A DNA stretch of 64,000 nucleotides from Canna indica (Eukaryota; Streptophyta; Magnoliopsida; Zingiberales; Cannaceae). The translations under genes were made by a program, and so were the position numbers. The stretch is taken from positions 37,869,501 to 37,933,500 of the forward strand of contig CP136897.1 of the NCBI GenBank assembly GCA_034359265.1. Direction: 5' to 3'. Shown piece by piece: positions 45,182-56,866 of this stretch (position 1 is its first letter; every line of letters starts with the position of its first letter). The notes beneath the pieces are model-generated. The model did no database searches. It saw only the letters and a program-made list of their open reading frames with translations, and was not told the origin of the DNA.

Positions 45182-45289
45182 CATACCAGCACTAACTCAC
45201 CGGATCCCATCAGAACTCCGAAGTTAAGCGTGCTTCGGCGAGAGTAGTACTAGGATTGGTGACCCACTGGGAAGTCCTCGTGTTGTACC
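45182..45289 (+). pseudogene. 5S rRNA: 5S copy 102, 5'-truncated short unit
   Basis: Nt 10-117 with the same changes as 40991. Confidence 0.93.
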
Positions 45290-45659
45290 TTTTTTTTTTT
45301 ACTACCAATTTGATTGCACGACGATATCATTTTTTTTACCAATCTTTCTAACCAAACGATATGGACGGACGACGTCGTCGACAAAAAATTTGGCTGTCGA
45401 TCGCCCGCGCGGGGCCCGCCGCAACCTCTACGGCCGGCTGGATCGACCAACCGAGCCGAAAAATTAAAATTTATAAATAAATAAGAAATATAACAATTCA
45501 ATTATTATTTTTCGTTTAAAACGGGCATAACTCCGTGCATTATTGTCCGATTTCAGCTTTTCACGTGGCGCTAAAAGGCGCGCGAAGAGACGAAGAAAAT
45601 GACCCCGAGCTATCCCTCGGACGCTCACCCTTATTAGCCGACGATCAGAAGTGCATCAC

Positions 45660-45776
45660 GGGTGCGATCATACCAGCACTAACGCACCGGATCCCATCAG
45701 AACTCCGAAGTTAAGCGTGCTTGGGCGAGAGTAGTACTAGGATGGGTGACCCCCTCGGAAGCCCTCGTGTTGCACC
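45660..45776 (+). rRNA. 5S rRNA: 5S rRNA gene, copy 103, no immediate terminator
   Basis: 117 nt. Changes: G97C, T103C. CACC runs into TATTTCATTG, and the back-up run is itself broken by A (45799-45807, TTTATTTTT). This gene has the poorest termination signal in the window. Confidence 0.95.
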
Positions 45777-46118
45777 TATTTCATTGCATGACGAGATCTT
45801 TATTTTTACCAATCTTTCTAACCAAACGTTAAGGACGGACGACGTTGTCGACATAAAATTTGGCGGTCGATCGCCCGCCGCAATCTCTACGGCTGGCTCG
45901 ATCGACCAACCGACCCAAAAAATTAAAATTTGTAAATAAATAAGAAAAATAACATTTCAATTATTATTTTTCGTTTAAAACGGGCGTAACTCCGTGCATT
46001 ATTGTTCGATTTCAGCTTTTCACGTGGCGCTAAAAGGCGCGCGAAGAGACGAAGAAAATGACCCCGAGCTATCCCTCGGACGCTCACCCTTATTAGCCGA
46101 CGATCAGAAGTGCATGAT

Positions 46119-46235
46119 GGGTGCGATCATACCACCACTAACGCACCAGATCCCATCAGTACTCCGAAGTTAAGCGTGCTTGGGTGAGAGTAGTACTAGG
46201 ATGGGTGACCCCCTAGGAAGTCCTCGTGTTGCACC
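46119..46235 (+). rRNA. 5S rRNA: 5S rRNA gene, copy 104
   Basis: 117 nt. G17C, G30A, A42T, C67T (IE), G97A. T at -1. Confidence 0.94.
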
Positions 46236-46603
46236 TTTTTTTTTACTACCTATTTGATTGCACGACGAGATCATTTTTTTTACCAATCTTTCTAACCAAA
46301 CGTTAAGGACGGACGACGTCGTCGACATAAAATTTGGCTGTCGATCGCCCGCGCGGGGCCCGCCGCAACCTCTACGGCCGGCTCGATCGACCAACCGACC
46401 CAAAAAATTAAAATTTGTAAATAAATAAGAAAAATAACATTTCAATTATTATTTTTCGTTTAAAACGGGCGTAACTCCGTGCATTATTGTCCGATTTCAG
46501 ATTTTCACGTTGCGCTAAAAGGCGCGCGAAGAGACGAAGAAAATGACCCAGAGCTATCCCTCGGACGCTCACCCTTATTAGCCGACGATCAGAATTGCAT
46601 CAC

Positions 46604-46720
46604 GGCAGCGATCATACCAGCATTAACGCACCGGATCCCATCAGAACTCTGAAGTTAAGCGTGCTTGGGCGAGAGTAGTACTTGGATGGGTGACCCCCTG
46701 GGAAGTCCTCGTGTTGCACC
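46604..46720 (+). rRNA. 5S rRNA: 5S rRNA gene, copy 105
   Basis: 117 nt. G3C, T4A, C20T, C47T, A80T (C box). The start GGCAGCG breaks helix I. Confidence 0.93.
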
Positions 46721-47088
46721 TTTTTTTTTACTACCTATTTGATTGCACGACGAGATCATTTTTTTTACCAATCTTTCTAACCAAACGTTAAGGACGGACG
46801 ACGTCGTCGACATAAAATTTGGCAGTCGATCGCCCGCGCGGGGCCCGCCGCAACCTCTACGGCCGGCTCGATCGACCAACCGACCCGAAAAATTAAAATT
46901 TGTAAATAAATAAGAAATATAACATTTCAATTATTATTTTTCGTTTAAAACGGGCGTAACTCCGTGCATTATTGTCCGATTTCAGCTTTTCACGTGGCGC
47001 TAAAAGGCGCGCGAAGAGACGAAGAAAATGACCCCGAGCTATCCCTCGGACGCTCACCCTTATTAGCCGACGATCAGAATTGCATCAA

Positions 47089-47205
47089 GGGTGCGATCAT
47101 ACCAGCACTAACGCACCGGATCCCATCAGAACTCCTAAGTTAAGCGTGCTTGGGCGAGAGTAGTACTAGGATGGGTGACCCCGTGGGAAGTCCTCGTGTT
47201 GCACT
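47089..47205 (+). rRNA. 5S rRNA: 5S rRNA gene, copy 106
   Basis: 117 nt. G48T, C95G, C117T. A at -1. First unit of the 971-bp dimers. Confidence 0.95.
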
Positions 47206-47574
47206 TTTTTTTTTTACTACCTATTTGATTGCACGACGAGATCATTTTTTTTACCAATCTTTCTAACCAAACGTTAAGGACGGACGACGTCGTCAACATA
47301 AAATTTGGCTGTCGATCGCCCGCGCAGGGCCCGCCGCAACCTCTACGGCCGGCTCGATCGACCAACCGATCCGAAAAATTAAAATTTGTAAATAAATAAG
47401 AAATATAACATTTCAATTATTATTTTTCGTTTAAAACGGGCGTAACTCCGTGCATTATTGTCCGATTTTAGCTTTTCACGTGGCGCTAAAAGGCGCGCGA
47501 AGAGACGAAGAAAATGACCCCGAGCTATCCCTCGGACGCTCACCCTTATTGGCCGACGATCAGTATTGCATCAC

Positions 47575-47691
47575 GGGTGCGATCATACCAGCACTAATGC
47601 ACTGGATCCCATCAGAACTCCGAAGTTAAGCGTGCTTCGGCGAGAGTAGTACTAGGATGGGTGACCCCCTGGGAAGACCTCGTGATGCACC
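47575..47691 (+). rRNA. 5S rRNA: 5S rRNA gene, copy 107
   Basis: 117 nt. C24T, C29T, G64C (A box), T103A, T111A. TTATTG upstream. Confidence 0.94.
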
Positions 47692-48059
47692 TTTTTTTTT
47701 ACTACCTATTTGATTGCATGACGAGATCATTTTTTTTACCAATCTTTCTAACCAAACGTTAAGGACGGACGACGTCGTCGACATAAAATTTGGCTGTCGA
47801 TCGCCCGAGCGGGGCCCGCCGCAACCTCTACGGCCGGCTCGATCGACCAACCGACCCGAAAAATTAAAATTTGTAAATAAATAAGAAATATAACATTTCA
47901 ATTATTATTTTTCGTTTAAAACGGGCATAACTCCGTGCATTATTGTCCGATTTCAGCTTTTCACGTGGCGCTAAAAGGCGCGCGAAGAGACGAAGAAAAT
48001 GACCTCGAGCTATCCCTCGGACGCTCACCCTTATTAGCCGACGATCAGAATTGCATCAT

Positions 48060-48176
48060 GGGTGCGATCATACCAGCACTAATGCACCAGATCCCATCAG
48101 AACTCCTAAGTTAAGCGTGCTTGGGCGAGAGTAGTACTAGGATGGGTGACCCCGTGGGAAGTCCTCGTGTTGCACC
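48060..48176 (+). rRNA. 5S rRNA: 5S rRNA gene, copy 108
   Basis: 117 nt. C24T, G30A, G48T, C95G. T at -1. Confidence 0.95.
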
Positions 48177-48545
48177 TTTTTTTTTTACTACCAATTTGAT
48201 TGCACGACGAGATCATTTTTTTTACCAATCTTTCTAACCAAACGTTAAGGACGGACGACGTCGTCGACATAAAATTTGGCTGTCGATCGCCCGCGCAGGG
48301 CCCGCCGCAACCTCTACGGCCGGCTCGATCGACCAACCGATCCGAAAAATTAAAATTTGTAAATAAATAAGAAATATAACATTTCAATTATTATTTTTCG
48401 TTTAAAACGGGCGTAACTCCGTGCATTATTGTCCGATTTCAGCTTTTCACGTGGCGCTAAAAGGCGCGCGAAGAGACGAAGAAAATGACCCCGAGCTATC
48501 CCTCAGACGCTCACCCTTATTGGCCGACGATCAGAATTGCATCAC

Positions 48546-48662
48546 GGGTGCGATCATACCAGCACTAATGCACCGGATCCCATCAGAACTCCGAAGTTAA
48601 GCTTGCTTGGGCGAGAGTAGTACTAGGATGGGTGACCCCCTGGGAAGTCCTCGTGTTGCACC
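48546..48662 (+). rRNA. 5S rRNA: 5S rRNA gene, copy 109
   Basis: 117 nt. C24T, G58T (A box). TTATTG upstream, C at -1. Confidence 0.95.
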
Positions 48663-49030
48663 TTTTTTTTTACTACCTATTTGATTGCTTGACGAGATCA
48701 TTTTTTTTACCAATCTTTCTAACCAAACGTTAAGGACGGACGACGTCGTCGACATAAAATTTGGCTGTCGATCGCCCGCGCGGGGCCCGCCGCAACCTCT
48801 ACGGCCGGCTCGATCGACCAACCGACCCGAAAAATTAAAATTTGTAAATAAATAAGAAATATAACATTTCAATTATTATTTTTCATTTAAAACGGGCTTA
48901 ACTCCGTGCATTATTGTCCGATTTCAGCTTTTCACGTGGCGCTAAAAGGCGCGCGAAGAGACGAAGAAAATGACCCCGAGCTATCCCTCGGACGCTCACC
49001 CTTATTAGCCGACGATCAGAATTGCATCAT

Positions 49031-49147
49031 CGGTGCGATCATACCAGCACTAACGCACCAGATCCCATCAGAACTCCTAAGTTAAGCGTGCTTGGGCGAG
49101 AGTAGTACTAGGATGGGTGACCCCGTGGGAAGTCCTCGTGTTGCACC
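49031..49147 (+). rRNA. 5S rRNA: 5S rRNA gene, copy 110
   Basis: 117 nt. G1C, G30A, G48T, C95G. The start reads ATCGGTGCG. Confidence 0.94.
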
Positions 49148-49516
49148 TTTTTTTTTTACTACCTATTTGATTGCACGACGAGATCATTTTTTTTACCAAT
49201 CTTTCTAACCAAACGTTAAGGACGGACGACGTCGTCGACATAAAATTTGGCTGTCGATCGCCCGCGCAGGGCCCGCCGCAAGCTCTACGGCCGGCTCGAT
49301 CGACCAACCGATCCGAAAAATTAAAATTTGTAAATAAATAAGAAATATAACATTTCAATTATTATTTTTCGTTTAAAACGGGCGTAACTCCGTGCATTAT
49401 TGTCTGATTTCAGATTTTCACGTGGCGCTAAAAGGCGCGCGAAGAGACGAGGAAAATGACCCCGAGCTATCCCTCGGACGCTCACCCTTATTGGCCGACG
49501 ATCAGAATTGCATGAC

Positions 49517-49633
49517 GGGTGCGATCATACCAGCACTAATGCACCGGATCCCATCAGAACTCCGAAGTTAAGCGTGCTTGGGCGAGGGTAGTACTAGGAT
49601 CGGTGACCCCTTGGGAAGTCCTCGTGTTGCACC
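49517..49633 (+). rRNA. 5S rRNA: 5S rRNA gene, copy 111
   Basis: 117 nt. C24T, A71G (IE), G85C and C95T (C box). TTATTG upstream. Confidence 0.94.
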
Positions 49634-50001
49634 TTTTTTTTTACTACCTATTTGATTGCATGACGAGATCATTTTTTTTACCAATCTTTCTAACCAAACG
49701 TTAAGGACGGACGACGTCGTCGACATAAAATTTGGCTGTCGATCGCCCGCGCGGGGCCCGCCACAACCTCTACGGCCGGCTCGATCGACCAACCGATCCG
49801 AAAAATTAAAATTTGTAAATAAATAAGAAATATAACATTTCAATTATTATTTTTCGTTTAAAACGGGCGTAACTCCGTGCATTATTGTCTGATTTCAGCT
49901 TTTCACGTGGCGCTAAAAGGCGCGCGAAGAGACGAAGAAAATGACCCCGAGCTATCCCTCGGACGCTCACCCTTATTAGCCGACGATCAGAAGTGCATGA
50001 C

Positions 50002-50118
50002 GGGTGCGATCATACCAGCACTAACGCACCTGATCCCATCAGAACTCCGAAGTTAAGCGTGCTTGGGCGAGAGTAGTACTAGGATGGGTGACCCCTTGGG
50101 AAGTCCTCGTGTTGCACC
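50002..50118 (+). rRNA. 5S rRNA: 5S rRNA gene, copy 112
   Basis: 117 nt. G30T, C95T. Its spacer lost 11 nt between GCCCGC repeats, giving a 473-bp unit. It interrupts the dimer pattern. Confidence 0.95.
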
Positions 50119-50474
50119 TTTTTTTTACTACCTATTTGATTGCACGACGAGATCATTTTTTTTACCAATCTTTCTAACCAAACGTTAAGGACGGACCACG
50201 TCGTCGACATAAAATTTGGCTGTGGATCGCCCGCCGCAACCTCTACGGCCGGCTCGATCGACCAACCGACCCGAAAAATTAAAATTTGTAAATAAATAAT
50301 AAATATAACATTTCAATTATTATTTTTCGTTTAAAACGGGCGTAACTCCGTGCATTATTGTCCGATTTCAGCTTTTCACGTGGCGCTAAAAGGCGCGCGA
50401 AGAGACGAAGAAAATGACCCCGAGCTATCCCTCGGACGCTCACCCTTATTAGCCGACGATCAGAATTGCATCAT

Positions 50475-50591
50475 GGGTGCGATCATACCAGCACTAACGC
50501 ACCAGATCCCATCAGAACTCCTAAGTTAAGCGTGCTTGGGCGAGAGTAGTACTAGGATGGGTGACCCCGTGGGAAGTCCTCGTGTTGCACC
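50475..50591 (+). rRNA. 5S rRNA: 5S rRNA gene, copy 113
   Basis: 117 nt. G30A, G48T, C95G. T at -1. Confidence 0.95.
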
Positions 50592-50960
50592 TTTTTTTTT
50601 TACTACCTATTTGATTGCACGACGAGATCATTTTTTTTACCAATCTTTCTAACCAAACGTTAAGGACGGACGACGTCGTCGACATAAAATTTGGCTGTCG
50701 ATCGCCCGCGCAGGGCCCGCCGCAACCTCTACGGCCGGCTCGATCGACCAACCGATCCGAAAAATTAAAATTTGTAAATAAATAAGAAATATAACATTTC
50801 AATTATTATTTTTCGTTTAAAACGGGCGTAACTCCGTGCATTATTGTCTGATTTCAGATTTTCACGTGGCGCTAAAAGGCGCGCGAAGAGACGAAGAAAA
50901 TGACCCCGAGCTATCCCTCGGACGCTCACCCTTATTAGCCGACGATCAGAATTACATGAC

Positions 50961-51077
50961 GGGTGCGATCATACCAGCACTAATGCACCGGATCCCATCA
51001 GAACTCCGAAGTTAAGCGTGCTTGGGCGAGGGTAGTACTAGGATCGGTGACCCCTTGGGAAGTCCTCGTGTTGCACC
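50961..51077 (+). rRNA. 5S rRNA: 5S rRNA gene, copy 114
   Basis: 117 nt. C24T, A71G (IE), G85C, C95T, as in 49517, but with TTATTA upstream. Confidence 0.94.
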
Positions 51078-51445
51078 TTTTTTTTTACTACCTATTTGAT
51101 TGCATGACGAGATCATTTTTTTTACCAATCTATCTAACCAAACGTTAAGGACGGACGACGTCGTCGACATAAAATTTGGCTGTCGATCGCCCGCGCGGGG
51201 CCCGCCGCAACCTCTACGGCCGGCTCGATCGACCAACCGATCCAAAAAATTAAAATTTGTAAATAAATAAGAAATATAACATTTCAATTATTATTTTTCG
51301 TTTAAAACGGGCGTAACTCCGTGCATTATTGTCTGATTTCAGCTTTTCACGTGGCGCTAAAAGGCGCGCGAAGAGACGAAGAAAATGACCCCGAGCTATC
51401 CCTCGGACGCTCACCCTTATTAGCCGACGATCAGAAGTGCATGAC

Positions 51446-51528
51446 GGGTGCGATCATACCAGCACTAACGCACCGGATCCCATCAGCACTAACGCACCGG
51501 ATCCCTTGGGAAGTCCTCGTGTTGCACC
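51446..51528 (+). pseudogene. 5S rRNA: 5S copy 115, internal duplication plus deletion
   Basis: 83 nt: gene nt 1-41, then a jump back through shared CAG to nt 18-36, then a jump through shared CCC to about nt 95-117. The A box, IE and most of the C box are lost. The upstream region and terminator are intact. Confidence 0.92.
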
Positions 51529-51896
51529 TTTTTTTTTACTACCTATTTGATTGCACGACGAGATCATTTTTTTTAGCAATCTTTCTAACCAAACGTTAAG
51601 GACGGACGACGTCATCGACATAAAATTTGGCTGTCGATTGCCCGCGCGAGGCCCGCCGCAACCTCTACGGCCGGCTCGATCGACCATCCGGCCCGAAAAA
51701 TTAAAATTTGTAAATAAATAAGAAAAATAACATTTCATTTATTATTTTTCGTTTAGAACGGGCGTAACTTCGTGCATCATTGTCCGATTTCATCTTTTCA
51801 CGTGGCGCTAAAAGGCGCGCGAAGAGACGAAGAAAATCACCCCGAGCTATCCCTCGGACGCTCAACCTTATTAGCCGACGATCAGAAGTGCACCAC

Positions 51897-52013
51897 AGGT
51901 GCGATCATACCAGCACAAACGCACCGGATCCCATCAGAACTCCGAAGTTAAGCTTGCTTGGGCGAGAGTAGTACTAGGATGGGTGACCCCCTGGGAAGTC
52001 CTCGTGTTGCACC
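51897..52013 (+). rRNA. 5S rRNA: 5S rRNA gene, copy 116
   Basis: 117 nt. G1A, T21A, G58T (A box). Confidence 0.95.
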
Positions 52014-52381
52014 TTTTTTTTTACTACCTATTTGATTGCACGACGAGATCATTTTTTTTACCAATCTTTCTAACCAAACGTTAAGGACGGACGATGTCAT
52101 CGACATAAAATTTGGCTGTCGATCGCCCGCGCGGGGCCCGCCGCAACCTCTACGGTCGGCTCGATCGACCAACCGGCCCGAAAAATTAAAATTTGTAAAT
52201 AAATAAGAAAAATAACATTTCATTTATTATTTTTCGTTTAAAACGGGCGTAACTTCGTGCATCATTGTCCGATTTCATCTTTTCACGTGGCGCTAAAAGG
52301 CGCGCGAAGAGACGAAGAAAATCACCTCGAGCTATCCCTCGGACGCTCAACCTTATTAGCCGACGATCAGAAGTGCACGAC

Positions 52382-52498
52382 GAGTGCGATCATACCAGCA
52401 CTAACGCACCGGATCCCATCAGAACTCCGAAGTTAAGCGTGCTTGGGCGAGAGTAGTACTAGGATGGGTGACCCCGTGGGAAGTCCTCGTGTTGCACC
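52382..52498 (+). rRNA. 5S rRNA: 5S rRNA gene, copy 117
   Basis: 117 nt. G2A, C95G. Confidence 0.96.
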
Positions 52499-52867
52499 TT
52501 TTTTTTTTACTACCTATTTGATTGCACGACGAGATCATTTTTTTTACCAATCTTTCTAACCAAACGTTAAGGACGGATGACGTCGTCAACATAAAATTTG
52601 GCTGTCGATCGCCCGCGCAGGGCCCGCCGCAACCTCTACGGCCGGCTCGATCGACCAACCGATCCGAAAAATTAAAATTTATAAATAAATAAGAAATATA
52701 ACATTTCAATTATTATTTTTCGTTTAAAACGGGCTTAACTCCGTGCATTATTGTCCGATTTCAGCTTTTCACGTGGCGCTAAAAGGCGCGCGAAGAGACG
52801 AAGAAAATGACCCCGAGCTATCCCTCGGACGCTCACCCTTATTGGCCGACGATCAGAATTGCATCAC

Positions 52868-52984
52868 GGGTGCGATCATACCAGCACTAATGCACCGGAT
52901 CCCATCAGAACTCCGAAGTTAAGCGTGCTTGGGCGAGTGTAGTACTAGGATGGGTGACCCCGTGGGAAGTCCTCGTGTTGCACC
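52868..52984 (+). rRNA. 5S rRNA: 5S rRNA gene, copy 118
   Basis: 117 nt. C24T, A71T (IE), C95G. TTATTG upstream. Confidence 0.95.
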
Positions 52985-53353
52985 TTTTTTTTTTACTACC
53001 TATTTGATTGCACGACGAGATCATTTTTTTTACCAATCTTTCTAACCAAACGTTAAGGACGGACGATGTCATCGACATAAAATTTGGCTGTCGATCGCCC
53101 GCGCGGGGCCCGCCGCAACCTCTACGGTCGGCTCGATCGACCAACCGGCCCGAAAAATTAAAATTTGTAAATAAATAAGAAAAATAACATTTCATTTATT
53201 ATTTTTCGTTTAAAACGGGCGTAACTTCGTGCATCATTGTCCGATTTCATCTTTTCACGTGGCGCTAAAAGGCGCGCGAAGAGACGAAGAAAATCACCTC
53301 GAGCTATCCCTCGGACGCTCAACCTTATTAGCCGACGATCAGAAGTGCACGAC

Positions 53354-53470
53354 GAGTGCGATCATACCAGCACTAACGCACCGGATCCCATCAGAACTCC
53401 GAAGTTAACCGTGCTTGGGCGAGAGTAGTACTAGGATGGGTGACCCCGTGGGAAGTCCTCGTGTTGCACC
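53354..53470 (+). rRNA. 5S rRNA: 5S rRNA gene, copy 119
   Basis: 117 nt. G2A, G56C (A box), C95G. Confidence 0.95.
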
Positions 53471-53839
53471 TTTTTTTTTTACTACCTATTTGATTGCACG
53501 ACGAGATCATTTTTTTTACCAATCTTTCTAACCAAACGTTAAGGACGGATGACGTCGTCAACATAAAATTTGGCTGTCGATCGCCCACGCAGGGCCCGCC
53601 GCAACCTCTACGGCCGGCTCGATCGACCAACCGATCCGAAAAATTAAAATTTGTAAATAAATAAGAAATATAACATTTCAATTATTATTTTTCGTTTAAA
53701 ACGGGCTTAACTCCGTGCATTATTGTTCGATTTCAGCTTTTCACGTGGCGCTAAAAGGCGCGCGAAGAGACGAAGAAAATGACCCCGAGCTATCCCTCGG
53801 ACGCTCACCCTTATTGGCCGACGATCAGAATTGCATCAC

Positions 53840-53956
53840 GGGTGCGATCATACCAGCACTAATGCACCGGATCCCATCAGAACTCCGAAGTTAAGCGTGC
53901 TTGGGCGAGAGTAGTACTAGGATGGGTGACCCCCTGGGTAGTCCTCGTGTTGCACC
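53840..53956 (+). rRNA. 5S rRNA: 5S rRNA gene, copy 120, good functional candidate
   Basis: 117 nt. C24T, A100T only. All internal boxes unchanged, C at -1, TTATTG upstream, T9 terminator. Confidence 0.97.
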
Positions 53957-54323
53957 TTTTTTTTTACTACCTATTTGATTGCATGACGAGATCATTTTTT
54001 TTACCAATCTTTCTAACCAAACGTTAAGGACGGACGACGTCGTCGACATAAAATTTGGCTGTCGATCGCCTGCGCGGGGCCCGCCGCAACCTCTACGGCC
54101 GGCTCGATCGACCAACCGACCCGAAAAATTAAAATTTGTAAATAAATAAGAAATATAACATTTCAATTATTATTTTTCGTTTAAAACGGGCGTAACTCCG
54201 TGCATTATTGTCCGATTTCACCTTTTCACGTGGCGCTAAAAGGTGCGCGAAGAGACGAAAAAATGACCCCGAGCTATCCCTCGGACGCTCACCCTTATTA
54301 GCCGACGATCAGAAGAGCATGAC

Positions 54324-54440
54324 GGGTGCGATCATACCAGCACTAACTCACCGGATCCCATCAGAACTTCGAAGTTAAGCGTGCTTGGGCGAGAGTAGTA
54401 CTATGATGGGTGACCCCCTGGGAAGTCCTCGTGTTGCACC
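54324..54440 (+). rRNA. 5S rRNA: 5S rRNA gene, copy 121
   Basis: 117 nt. G25T, C46T, G81T (C box). Confidence 0.95.
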
Positions 54441-54808
54441 TTTTTTTTTACTACCTATTTGATTGCACGACGAGATCATTTTTTTTAGCAATCTTTCTAA
54501 CCAAACGTTAAGGACGGACGACGTCATCGACATAAAATTTGGCTGTCGATTGCCCGCGCGAGGCCCGCCGCAACCTCTACGGCCGGCTCGATCGACCATC
54601 CGGCCCGAAAAATTAAAATTTGTAAATAAATAAGAAAAATAACATTTCATTTATTATTTTTCGTTTAGAACGGGCGTAACTTCGTGCATCATTGTCCGAT
54701 TTCATCTTTTCACGTGGCGCTAAAAGGCGCGCGAAGAGACGAAGAAAATCACCCCGAGCTATCCCTCGGACGCTCAACCTTATTAGCCGACGATCAGAAG
54801 TGCACCAC

Positions 54809-54925
54809 AGGTGCGATCATACCAGCACTAACGCACCGGATCCCATCAGAACTCCGAAGTTAAGCTTGCTTGGGCGAGAGTAGTACTAGGATGGGTGACC
54901 CCCTGGGAAGTCCTCGTGTTGCACC
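54809..54925 (+). rRNA. 5S rRNA: 5S rRNA gene, copy 122
   Basis: 117 nt. G1A, G58T (A box). Confidence 0.96.
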
Positions 54926-55293
54926 TTTTTTTTTACTACCTATTTGATTGCACGACGAGATCATTTTTTTTACCAATCTTTCTAACCAAACGTTAAGGAC
55001 GGACGATGTCATCGACATAAAATTTGGCTGTCGATCGCCCGCGCGGGGCCCGCCGCAACCTCTACGGTCGGCTCGATCGACCAACCGGCCCGAAAAATTA
55101 AAATTTGTAAATAAATAAGAAAAATAACATTTCATTTATTATTTTTCGTTTAAAACGGGCGTAACTTCGTGCATCATTGTCCGATTTCATCTTTTCACGT
55201 GGCGCTAAAAGGCGCGCGAAGAGACGAAGAAAATCACCTCGAGCTATCCCTCGGACGCTCAACCTTATTAGCCGACGATCAGAAGTGCACGAC

Positions 55294-55410
55294 GAGTGCG
55301 ATCATACCAGCACTAACGCACCGGATCCCATCAGAACTCCGAAGTTAAGCGTGCTTGGGCGAGAGTAGTACTAGGATGGGTGACCCCGTGGGAAGTCCTC
55401 GCGTTGCACC
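55294..55410 (+). rRNA. 5S rRNA: 5S rRNA gene, copy 123
   Basis: 117 nt. G2A, C95G, T109C. Confidence 0.95.
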
Positions 55411-55779
55411 TTTTTTTTTTACTACCTATTTGATTGCACGACGAGATCATTTTTTTTACCAATCTTTCTAACCAAACGTTAAGGACGGATGACGTCGTCA
55501 ACATAAAATTTGGCTGTCGATCGCCAGCGCAGGGCCCGCCGCAACCTCTACGGCCGGCTCGATCGACCAACCGATCCGAAAAATTAAAATTTGTAAATAA
55601 ATAAGAAATATAACATTTCAATTATTATTTTTCGTTTAAAACGGGCTTAACTCCGTGCATTATTGTCCGATTTCAGCTTTTCACGTGGCGCTAAAAGGCG
55701 CGCGAAGAGACGAAGAAAATGACCCCGAGCTATCCCTCGGACGCTCACCCTTATTGGCCGACGATCAGAATTGCATCAC

Positions 55780-55896
55780 GGGTGCGATCATACCAGCACT
55801 AATGCACCGGATCCCATCAGAACTTCGAAGTTAAGCGTGCTTGGGCGAGAGTAGTACTAGGATGGGTGACCCCCTGGGTAGTCCTCGTGTTGCACC
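55780..55896 (+). rRNA. 5S rRNA: 5S rRNA gene, copy 124
   Basis: 117 nt. C24T, C46T, A100T. Internal boxes unchanged, C at -1, TTATTG upstream. Confidence 0.96.
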
Positions 55897-56264
55897 TTTT
55901 TTTTTACTACCTATTTGATTGCATGACGAGATCATTTTTTTTACCAATCTTTCTAACCAAACGTTAAGGACGGACGACGTCGTCGACATAAAATTTGGCT
56001 GTCGATCGCCTGCGCGGGGCCCGCCGCAACCTCTACGGCCGGCTCGATCGACCAACCGACCCGAAAAATTAAAATTTGTAAATAAATAAGAAATATAACA
56101 TTTCTATTATTATTTTTCGTTTAAAACGGGCGTAACTCCGTGCATTATTGTCCGATTTCAGCTTTTCACGTGGCGCTAAAAGGCGCGCGAAGAGACGAAG
56201 AAAATGACCCCGAGCTATCCCTCGGACGCTCACCCTTATTAGCCGACGATCAGAATTGCATCAT

Positions 56265-56381
56265 GGGTGCGATCATACCAGCACTAACGCACCGGATCCC
56301 ATCAGAACTCCTAAGTTAAGCGTGCTTGGGCGAGAGTAGTACTAGGATGGGTGACCCCGTGGGAAGTCCTCGTGTTGCACC
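56265..56381 (+). rRNA. 5S rRNA: 5S rRNA gene, copy 125
   Basis: 117 nt. G48T, C95G. T at -1. Confidence 0.96.
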
Positions 56382-56749
56382 TTTTTTTTTACTACATATT
56401 TGATTGCATGACGAGATCATTTTTTTTACCAATCTTTCTAACCAAACGTTAAGAACGGACGACGTCGTCGACATAAAATTTGGCTGTCGATCGCCTGCGC
56501 GGGGCCCGCCGCAACCTCTACGGCCGGCTCGATCGACCAACCGACCCGAAAAATTAAAATTTGTAAATAAATAAGAAATATAACATTTCAATTATTATTT
56601 TTCGTTTAAAACGGGCGTAACTCCGTGCATTATTGTCCGATTTCAGCTTTTCACGTGGCGCTAAAAGGCGCGCGAAGAGACGAAGAAAATGACCCCGAGC
56701 TATCCCTCGGACGCTCACCCTTATTAGCCGACGATCAGAATTGCATCAT

Positions 56750-56866
56750 GGGTGCGATCATACCAGCACTAACGCACCGGATCCCATCAGAACTCCTAAG
56801 TTAAGCGTGCTTGGGCGAGAGTAGTACTAGGATGGGTGACCCCGTGGGAAGTCCTCGTGTTGCACC
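56750..56866 (+). rRNA. 5S rRNA: 5S rRNA gene, copy 126, split terminator
   Basis: 117 nt. G48T, C95G. T at -1. The T-run is broken (T5, A, T4). Confidence 0.95.

Larger units (their letters stand above)
42440..45289 (+). repeat. Higher-order block H, second copy
   Basis: Second copy of 38249-41098 at offset 4191. It differs by scattered substitutions, such as G87A in the gene at 43891 and G51C in the gene at 44376, so it is not a simple assembly duplicate. Confidence 0.93.
45660..46720 (+). repeat. Block A relative at 45.7 kb
   Basis: Three genes (45660, 46119, 46604) match 2650, 3109 and 3594 at an offset of 43010 bp, including the terminator-less unit. The match stops after the third gene, where the partner goes into a short unit and this one into a full unit. 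Confidence 0.8.
47089..51077 (+). repeat. 971-bp dimer repeat
   Basis: Two unit types alternate: type 1 genes carry G48T and C95G and their spacers read GCGCAGGGCCC; type 2 genes carry C24T and their spacers usually read GCGCGGGGCCC. Pairs start at 47089/47575, 48060/48546, 49031/49517 and 50475/50961. One extra unit at 50002 interrupts the alternation. Confidence 0.85.
51446..52984 (+). repeat. Higher-order block I, first copy
   Basis: Gene starts 51897, 52382 and 52868 match 54809, 55294 and 55780 at offset 2912. The first gene of this copy (51446) is internally rearranged, whereas its partner at 54324 is intact. Confidence 0.85.
54324..55896 (+). repeat. Higher-order block I, second copy
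   Basis: Partner of 51446-52984. Its genes at 54809, 55294 and 55780 also match 59486, 59971 and 60457 at offset 4677. Confidence 0.85.

Noticed and set aside
38249..45289. The 4191-bp-offset duplication as an assembly duplicate.
   Set aside because: The two blocks differ at scattered positions (for example G87A at 43891, G51C at 44376, A37T at 44862), which is not expected of a copied contig, though reads would be needed to settle it.
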